Positions 15,747-20,750 of a DNA stretch of 20,750 nt are shown piece after piece. Origin of the DNA: Clostridia bacterium. GTDB lineage: Bacteria; Bacillota; Clostridia; Oscillospirales; CAG-272. A program made the translations under genes and the position numbers. The stretch is from contig JAGAFM010000148.1 of NCBI GenBank assembly GCA_017612655.1, positions 1-20,750 of the forward strand, read 5' to 3'. Each line of letters begins with the position of its first letter. Position 1 is the stretch's first letter. The notes beneath the pieces were generated by a model, which was not told where the DNA came from, searched no databases, and saw only the letters and a list, made by a program, of their open reading frames with translations.

Positions 15747-16679
15747 TCAGTTCAGAGCGGTTCGGAGTGCATCCAGGTTTCGGTTCATCAGGTCCAGGAA
15801 GGAAAGGTCTGCCTTCGCTTCGTCCAGCGTCCTGTTGTGGCAGGAGTGAAGCGTAAGGACGGCTGCACCGGTCTCTGCGGCGATGGCATCCGCCACTTTT
15901 TGGTTGCTCATTTCGATGGAAAAAACGACGGGAATCTGTTCCGCACGGATCTTCTCAATGAGAAACGCCATGGTCGCAGGGCTCGGTTCGGTTTCTGCGG
16001 CGCACCCTGGAAATGCCGCCCAGTAGGAAAGGGAATAGTCATTGCAAAGATAGCGGAACGGGAAACGGTCTCCGAACACCAGTGTTTTTCGGATGGACTG
16101 TTCCGTTACGGAGCGAAGAAGACCGTCCAGTTCATCCAGTCTCTCAAGATAGTCTGAGAGTCGGTTTCGGTATTCGGTTTCCCGCTCGGGGCAGATCCGG
16201 CAGAGTGCATCTGCGATGGTCTTGCAGAGGATTTGACAGTTTCGGGGAGAAGTCCAGATATGTTCATCTTCCTCTTTTTCTTCTCTGGTTTCCTGAATGG
16301 TCATACCCTCCCTGTCCTCTTCCTCCAGGCACTCGACGGAATCCATCAGACGAAGGACAACGCGGTTTGAATCGGGAACCGCCTCCAGTATGGTGTCGAC
16401 CCATGCCTCAGATTCCCCTCCGATGTACAGAAAGAGGTTACAGTTCTGAACGGCAAGAATATCGGCCGGGGATGGATCGAAGGTATGACACTCCATGCCG
16501 GGCCTGACTAGCTGAGTGACTGTGACGGACTCTCCTCCGATAACGCGCGCGAAGTCGTAGGGTGGAAAAATCGTTGTGACGACGGATATGGTATCTCCCT
16601 GAGGAGAGTTACCTGGACCGGTACATCCCGCAAGGGAGATGAGCAGAATCAGCAATAGGACAGGGAAGCGCTTCAGCAT
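15747..16679 (-). CDS. znuA: Metal-binding lipoprotein of the ABC importer (ZnuA-like)
   Basis: 310 residues. The lipoprotein signal ends in LAGC (C19), so the protein is lipid-anchored outside. It captures the metal and delivers it to the permease. The first two family ligands are present: His65 in ECHTFDPSP and His140 in DEHIWTSP, the latter after an acidic Glu-rich loop (118-139) where many zinc members have a His-rich loop. The third expected His is replaced by Asp204 in FGDRFPFRYL. The expected fourth-ligand region reads LHSCHN (278-282). This variant pattern is, from memory, seen in other clostridial members, and it makes the metal uncertain (zinc, manganese or iron). It is first in the operon, with a Fur/Zur-like operator upstream. 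AAAGGG lies 9 nt before the ATG. Confidence 0.9.
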   Translation of the reverse strand: MLKRFPVLLLILLISLAGCTGPGNSPQGDTISVVTTIFPPYDFARVIGGESVTVTQLVRPGMECHTFDPSPADILAVQNCNLFLYIGGESEAWVDTILEAVPDSNRVVLRLMDSVECLEEEDREGMTIQETREEKEEDEHIWTSPRNCQILCKTIADALCRICPERETEYRNRLSDYLERLDELDGLLRSVTEQSIRKTLVFGDRFPFRYLCNDYSLSYWAAFPGCAAETEPSPATMAFLIEKIRAEQIPVVFSIEMSNQKVADAIAAETGAAVLTLHSCHNRTLDEAKADLSFLDLMNRNLDALRTALN

Positions 16680-16710
16680 GACGGGGAACCCTTTCTGTCG
16701 TTTGAATTGA

Positions 16711-16731
16711 AATTGAGAATCATTTTCAATT
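16711..16731 (-). promoter_or_regulatory. Fur/Zur-family operator of the metal importer operon
   Basis: A 10-1-10 inverted repeat with one mismatch. Its core, TGAGAATCATTTTCA (16714-16728), agrees with the Fur 7-1-7 consensus TGATAATNATTATCA at all but two positions. It begins about 8 nt downstream of the -10 element, over the likely transcription start, a position that would block transcription when a metal-loaded repressor is bound. Confidence 0.75.
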
Positions 16732-16738
16732 TTGGATT

Positions 16739-16767
16739 ATTATAACACGCGGACAGGAAAAAAGCAA
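16739..16767 (-). promoter_or_regulatory. Promoter of the metal importer operon
   Basis: On the minus strand TTGCTT (16767-16762), 17-nt spacer, TATAAT (16744-16739). The operator at 16711-16731 follows directly, and the leader to the binding-protein ATG is about 55 nt. Confidence 0.85.
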
Positions 16768-16873
16768 TAGTTCCGATGGAATTCCCCGTAAAAAGGACAG
16801 TTGCACTCCGCACTTTTGCTCGTTTTTGCCTCTTGCTGAGTGCGATGCTGCTTGCAAAGTTTGGCGATTCTCT

Positions 16874-16901
16874 TGACTTCTACTCTTTTTAGCGTATAAT
16901 G
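16874..16901 (+). promoter_or_regulatory. Promoter of the two-component system
   Basis: TTGACT (16874-16879), 16-nt spacer, TATAAT (16896-16901), giving a leader of about 95 nt. The divergent intergenic region 16680-17004 holds this promoter and the oppositely directed importer promoter and operator. The stretch between them (16768-16873) shows only a lone CAGTTGCAC at 16798-16806 and no gene. Confidence 0.8.
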
Positions 16902-17004
16902 GTTTTTGAATTCTCCTGAAATACTACTGAAGTGACGGATGGGAAGAATCGGGAACGTTATATCGACTCTCTGAACTTCTTCGGTGAAAGGGAAGAGGAC
17001 CACA

Positions 17005-17742
17005 ATGATTGAAATAGCGATCTGCGACGATCAGGCCGAATTCGCAATGCAATTTTCCGACTCCATAAAGAAGATTTGTGCGGAGGAGTTTACTGATTCG
17101 GAAGATGTCCATATTTGCGGGATTTTTTCCTCCGCCGAACAGGTACTGGGAGCCTTATCCCAAAAGAGGATTGACATCCTGTTTCTTGACATTGAACTGG
17201 AGGGAATGAGCGGATTCGAACTCGCTGAGATTGTTCATCAGAATTATCCGGAAACGATATTAATGTTTGTCTCCTCATACGAAAGATTGGTTTATGTTTC
17301 GTTTCGGTTTTCTCCTTTTCGTTTTCTGAGAAAGGCGATGCTGTCCGAAGAACTGAAGGGCGCACTGAGGGATGCGATTGATCTGAAAATGAGCAAAGAG
17401 AAAACAGTGCAGCTTAAAACGAGTGATGGGATTGTCCATATCCCTTTGAGCGAAATCGTATATCTAGAGAGTAGCGCAAATTACGTATTGGTTTTCAGGA
17501 AGAATGAAGGGAAACCGTATAGAGTTAGGGGTTCATTGTCGGGCTTTGCCACTGAATTGCAGGCTGAATCAACCTTCGTTCGAATCCATCACGCATTCAT
17601 CATTAACGTGGATAATATCGAAAAAATAGTCTCCAGATACTTTGTGATGATGAATAATAACATCACACTTCCAATTAGTCAAAAAAGGAAGAATGAGTTT
17701 GATTCGGCATATTTGGCTTATGTAAGGAGGATGACTCATTAG
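17005..17742 (+). CDS. LytTR-family response regulator (AgrA/VirR type)
   Basis: 245 residues from the ATG at 17005, which follows GGAAGAGGA; a GTG 21 nt upstream is less well placed. Residues 1-125 are a receiver domain with acidic pocket D8-D9 (IAICDDQ), phospho-acceptor D62 (ILFLDIELEGMSG) and K110 after PFRFLR. Residues about 135-238 are a LytTR DNA-binding domain (IVYLESSANYVLVF; FVRIHHAFIINVDNIEKI), which binds pairs of direct repeats. The kinase gene begins at the very next base after the stop, so the two are co-translated. Candidate target boxes lie upstream of the DNRLRE gene. DNA here is AT-richer than in the rest of the window. Confidence 0.93.
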   Translation: MIEIAICDDQAEFAMQFSDSIKKICAEEFTDSEDVHICGIFSSAEQVLGALSQKRIDILFLDIELEGMSGFELAEIVHQNYPETILMFVSSYERLVYVSFRFSPFRFLRKAMLSEELKGALRDAIDLKMSKEKTVQLKTSDGIVHIPLSEIVYLESSANYVLVFRKNEGKPYRVRGSLSGFATELQAESTFVRIHHAFIINVDNIEKIVSRYFVMMNNNITLPISQKRKNEFDSAYLAYVRRMTH

Positions 17743-19050
17743 GTGGAGAATATGTGGTATCTTGAATTGCTCTCTCCCCTTGCTGATTCAGTCATATGTA
17801 TTGTATTTCTCACTTTGATGATCAAAGGGAAACTAATGGGAATGAGATGGCTGTTTCTGGCAATCATTGCCTACGGTGCCTTATCAATCGCCTGTAGTTT
17901 TTTTGTTAATAACATAGTATTATTGGTCCTCAAGACGTCGTTTCTTTTCCTAGCCAGCCTAGCTTATGGATTCCTAATTTGTAGATCTAAGAATGCTTGG
18001 GTTATGCTTTCCTGTTTCGTCTACAAGTGCGTTTCTCTCTCCGTTGGCCTGCTTTCGTTGGCCTTTTTTTCGACATTTACGGATTTTGAGGCCGTTTTGC
18101 CCAATTCAAATGATTCTATAAGGGTTTTGTTCCTCTTAACCAAAAATGCGTTGCTCATCATCTCTTTGTGGTTGATCATCGTCTTTGTCAACAGAACAGA
18201 TCCAGAAGTGCGAAACCATGATGATGAAAAGAGCACAATTGTTTTATCGATTGTTCTTGTTGTCTTGAGGACAATCAGTTGTGTTTCTCTGCTGTCTTTT
18301 CTCTCCGCCGACCCAAAGAAAAACGGGGTTCCCTGCTTTTTTATGAATCTCCTGATTGGAGCCATTTTCATTGTGATCTGCTGGCTGATATATCGAGTTT
18401 TGGTTTTGTCTAGGAAAGCCATAAGAAAAAATGAACTTGAAAGCAGAATTGCCTGGCAACGAGAACAGAATGAGAAGGCAGTTGCCGCATGGGACAAAGC
18501 CAGAAGGATTCGACACGATACCAATCAGCATCTCCAGATGATCAGAGGGTTTCTTCTGGATGGAAGTAACGAAAAGTGTTTGCAATATATTGATTCTCTG
18601 CTCCCCGTAGAACCGTCGGATCAGAATTTCGTCCATTTGGATAACGAGATTTTGGATTTCCTTATTAACTCAAAGATCGGGGTCCTGCAGGGAACAGAGG
18701 TGGTTGTGTCGGGCAAAATGGATTGCCTTGCAGGTATTCGGGATACAGACTTAGTTGCGCTTTTTGGCAATCTGATTGACAACGCCGTTGAAGCGGTTGC
18801 TGATCAGAAGAATGGGCGGATTGAACTTGTATTCTCACAACACGGATCGAATCGAATCATTTTTTGTAAAAACACGATTGAAAAATCGGTTCTTCAAAAC
18901 AACGGTTCTTTTCAATCAACGAAATCGAATCCGGAGTTCCATGGGCTTGGTCACAAAATAGTTGAGGAAACAGTGGCGCGTCTGGGAGGAATCGTTGACT
19001 ATTCGGAAGAGAATAATATGTTTGTCGTCACAGTTGTGATCCCCGCCTAA
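17743..19050 (+). CDS. GHKL sensor histidine kinase (AgrC-like)
   Basis: 435 residues from a GTG at 17743, with AAGGAGG 13 nt upstream. An ATG at 17752 after GGTGGAG is a possible alternative, shorter by three residues. The first 225 residues hold about six hydrophobic helices, the sensing module of peptide-type kinases. A coiled-coil stretch leads to the phosphorylation site His258 in IRHDTNQHLQ. The ATP-binding domain has an N-box (FGNLIDNAVEAV, about 340-351) and a G-box (GLGHKIVEETVARLGG, about 399-414). The protein is membrane-bound and should phosphorylate the LytTR regulator just upstream. No AgrB or AgrD gene is in the window, so the signal is unknown. Codon use is AT-leaning and includes rarer codons (ATA, TTA). 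Confidence 0.92.
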   Translation: MENMWYLELLSPLADSVICIVFLTLMIKGKLMGMRWLFLAIIAYGALSIACSFFVNNIVLLVLKTSFLFLASLAYGFLICRSKNAWVMLSCFVYKCVSLSVGLLSLAFFSTFTDFEAVLPNSNDSIRVLFLLTKNALLIISLWLIIVFVNRTDPEVRNHDDEKSTIVLSIVLVVLRTISCVSLLSFLSADPKKNGVPCFFMNLLIGAIFIVICWLIYRVLVLSRKAIRKNELESRIAWQREQNEKAVAAWDKARRIRHDTNQHLQMIRGFLLDGSNEKCLQYIDSLLPVEPSDQNFVHLDNEILDFLINSKIGVLQGTEVVVSGKMDCLAGIRDTDLVALFGNLIDNAVEAVADQKNGRIELVFSQHGSNRIIFCKNTIEKSVLQNNGSFQSTKSNPEFHGLGHKIVEETVARLGGIVDYSEENNMFVVTVVIPA

Positions 19051-19209
19051 AGGAAGAATCCGAGTCAATTCCAGATCGAAGACGAAGAGCCCCCACCTTT
19101 TTTGCAGGGGCGCCTTAGTTGCTAAGTAATGAAGAAATGGATTTCTGAAGACTGATAAGAGAAGAAACAGTAGCAGTTATCCCAAATTATAAATCAATTA
19201 TACCAGATT
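19051..19209. other. Intergenic region with small hairpins and putative regulator boxes
   Basis: GCCCC/GGGGC (19089-19093 and 19107-19111, 13-nt loop with T6) and CTTAG/CTAAG (19114-19118 and 19122-19126, 3-nt loop) follow the kinase gene. No T-run follows either, so they are only weak terminator candidates. The 3' end carries the direct repeats described separately. Confidence 0.35.
19172..19204 (+). promoter_or_regulatory. Tandem LytTR/VirR-type binding boxes
   Basis: AGCAGTTATCCC (19172-19183) and ATCAATTATACC (19193-19204) match at 9 of 12 positions and start exactly 21 bp apart, two helical turns. The core CAGTTATCC fits the VirR-box pattern CAGTTNTNC; the second copy differs from it by G to A. 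The second box ends 5 bp before the -35 element, the usual place for a LytTR activator. Confidence 0.6.
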
Positions 19210-19239
19210 TTGTTTTCATGCAGGTTATTATGATACAAT
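19210..19239 (+). promoter_or_regulatory. Promoter of the DNRLRE-type secreted protein gene
   Basis: TTGTTT (19210-19215), 18-nt spacer, TACAAT (19234-19239) with TGA just before it (extended -10). The poor -35 fits a promoter that needs an activator. Confidence 0.6.
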
Positions 19240-19285
19240 TCTCCTGTGTTCATCTCTGTGGAACTGAACTAAAGGGGGATTTGCC

Positions 19286-20750
19286 ATGAAACGTATCTCT
19301 TCTGCAATTGCCTGTTTGCTAAGTTTCTGCTTACTGTTCAGCATCTGTCTCTCTCCTTTTTCGATTTCCGCCAAAGACGCATTAGAACCGTATCAGCCTC
19401 CGGATGTAATCGACGCAGAGGAACAGGCTTCTCGTAAATATGTAGGCCGATACAGAGAAGAAGAGCCGAATCTGTACTCTCTCGTTTTTCAAAACGAAGA
19501 GGGCACACATGTCATGCGGGTGTTTCCGTATCCGGTCAAGTACATTGATGCCGATGGGGAAGAGCGGGACATTTCTCTTTCCATTAGCCGGCGGGTAGAT
19601 GGTTCTTATGGGTCAGGGGATCATCCATTCAATCTGTCTTTCTCTGCGATGCTCTCCGAAGGGGTCTTCCTGCAGTCTCACGATATTCTGATTAGTTTTC
19701 GCCCGGAGAATGCAAGCGGAGAGGGTATCCTATCTTCCGATGCACGAGAGATCTCTTATGAGGCGGACTCCAATACTGCATATTTGTATTCCTTGACTTG
19801 CCTGGGGATTAAAGAAGATATTTTGGTGCGTTCTTATACCGGACAGACCGAGTATCCGTTTTTGCTTTCCACGAATGGTCTTCATCCTGTGGAAGAAGAT
19901 GGGGTTTGCTACCTTGCAGATGAAACAGGAGTGGTTGCAGCAACAATTGGAGAGGTTTTGATTGTTACATCGGATGGGCAGAATAATGCTTTTGGGGAGC
20001 TGTCTTTTGAAACGATTGAAAAGGATCGAGAATACAGGCTCACTATCAAGTTGGATGCGGATTATCTGGCGGATGAACGTACAACATATCCGATTCGGAT
20101 CGATCCCACGATACAAATCACTTCCGCGAGCGGGAGCGGGGCAATTGGAGACATAACTATCAACGAGAACGCAATCTATAGTGGGTTCCAAAATAAACTG
20201 ATAGTGGGGAAGGATTCCGGCTCTCATCTCTCGCGTGCGCTCATGCAGTTTCCGATGCTGCAATTTCCGGTCGAGTTTGGTCCGATGATAACGTCGGCCT
20301 CCATTGAAATCGAAGATATCCTATGCCAAACCACATTAATTGATATTGATTGTTGCGAATACAAGGAAACATCTCCCGCCTGGACAGAGTCCGGGACGAG
20401 TTGGTTCAGTGTCGGGGGGAACAACTGTGTCGGCCCTGTTTTGGATACCCTGACAGTTCGAACCGGGCTTGGAAATGTCAGCGGCAACAATCAACGTTAT
20501 TCCTTCAGCATAACGTCACTGGCGCAGAAATGGGCGGACGGGGTCAGTTCTCCGTCCAAGGGGGTCGTTTTTAAAGCCAGCAGTGAATCAATTCTCTCTA
20601 GCGGTTATACCAAAACATTTGGCTCCATTAACAGGGCAGATAAGCAACCTTCGTTGACAATTGAATACGTGACGGAAGCTGTATATACAATTCAGGGAGT
20701 TGCGGGCTATTGGTATGCAGACAGTTCAGGTACGAACGGGATCAAGTTGC
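19286..20750 (+). CDS. Large secreted DNRLRE-type protein, 3' end cut by window edge
   Basis: 488 residues are visible and the frame is open at the edge. AAAGGGGG lies 7 nt before the ATG. Residues 1-28 are a signal peptide (basic MKR, long hydrophobic core, end SISA). Residues about 50-270 are a beta-rich region of the type that precedes DNRLRE modules in clostridial RHS-like proteins; it ends TYPIRIDPTI. Residues about 290-465 look like the DNRLRE domain itself (KLIVGKDSGSHLSRALMQF, SLAQKWADG, GVVFKASSE, PSLTIEYV). The last residues (YTIQGVAGYWYADSSGTNGI) could begin a ricin-type beta-trefoil. Such proteins are often very large, surface-associated and sometimes toxin-bearing (family knowledge); what follows is outside the window. 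The promoter carries putative LytTR boxes, suggesting control by the adjacent two-component system. Confidence 0.8.
   Translation, partial: MKRISSAIACLLSFCLLFSICLSPFSISAKDALEPYQPPDVIDAEEQASRKYVGRYREEEPNLYSLVFQNEEGTHVMRVFPYPVKYIDADGEERDISLSISRRVDGSYGSGDHPFNLSFSAMLSEGVFLQSHDILISFRPENASGEGILSSDAREISYEADSNTAYLYSLTCLGIKEDILVRSYTGQTEYPFLLSTNGLHPVEEDGVCYLADETGVVAATIGEVLIVTSDGQNNAFGELSFETIEKDREYRLTIKLDADYLADERTTYPIRIDPTIQITSASGSGAIGDITINENAIYSGFQNKLIVGKDSGSHLSRALMQFPMLQFPVEFGPMITSASIEIEDILCQTTLIDIDCCEYKETSPAWTESGTSWFSVGGNNCVGPVLDTLTVRTGLGNVSGNNQRYSFSITSLAQKWADGVSSPSKGVVFKASSESILSSGYTKTFGSINRADKQPSLTIEYVTEAVYTIQGVAGYWYADSSGTNGIKL

Noticed and set aside
16798..16806. Lone CAGTTGCAC as an autoregulatory LytTR box
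   Set aside because: No second copy lies 21-22 bp away and it is about 70 bp upstream of the -35 of the regulator's promoter.
19051..19285. Search for a short AgrD-like peptide gene between the kinase and the DNRLRE gene
   Set aside because: Only an 8-codon frame (ATG at 19129) without a ribosome site was found on the plus strand, and nothing with a Cys-containing core.

Overview
The window looks like chromosome of a Gram-positive Firmicute of the class Clostridia, probably a gut-type lineage (inference). Several things point there: a zinc-ribbon ribosomal protein L28, a DivIVA-like protein, sigma-A type promoters (often with extended -10 elements), strong AGGAGG ribosome sites, lipoprotein signal peptides on solute-binding proteins, a LytTR/GHKL two-component pair, and secreted proteins with Cys-rich repeats and DNRLRE-type modules. 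Most of the window is moderately GC-rich with GC-biased third codon positions. That bias produces many long but spurious antisense reading frames.

Layout. Positions 1-3449 (minus strand) hold the 5' part of aspartate-semialdehyde dehydrogenase (asd) and, upstream of it, a large membrane-anchored protein with TPR-like helices, seven to eight 39-residue Cys repeats and a transglutaminase-like domain. A divergent promoter region follows. Positions 3623-5895 (plus) hold cysE-cysS, overlapping by 4 bp, for cysteine synthesis and cysteine tRNA charging. Positions 6008-7540 hold an orphan solute-binding lipoprotein. Positions 7831-10363 hold rpmB (L28), a DivIVA-like coiled-coil protein, a small secreted membrane protein of unknown function, and an alanine-rich helical protein with its own strong promoter. 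Positions 10484-13972 hold an ABC-F ATPase and an AI-2E-family membrane protein, ended by a good intrinsic terminator.

Positions 14086-16679 (minus) hold a complete metal ABC importer in the transcript order binding lipoprotein, ATPase, permease. The promoter has a Fur/Zur-like 7-1-7 operator over the expected transcription start. From about 16.8 kb the DNA is visibly AT-richer and codon use is less biased. This part holds a LytTR response regulator, a GHKL sensor kinase and the start of a large secreted DNRLRE-type protein that runs off the window.

The most interesting signal is upstream of that last gene. Two direct repeats lie exactly 21 bp apart just upstream of its -35 element, and they resemble VirR/LytTR boxes. 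They suggest that the adjacent two-component system directly drives the secreted protein, so the three genes would form a sensor-effector module. No AgrB/AgrD-like peptide genes are visible, so the signal is unknown. All family assignments come from motifs read in the translated sequence; no database search was possible.
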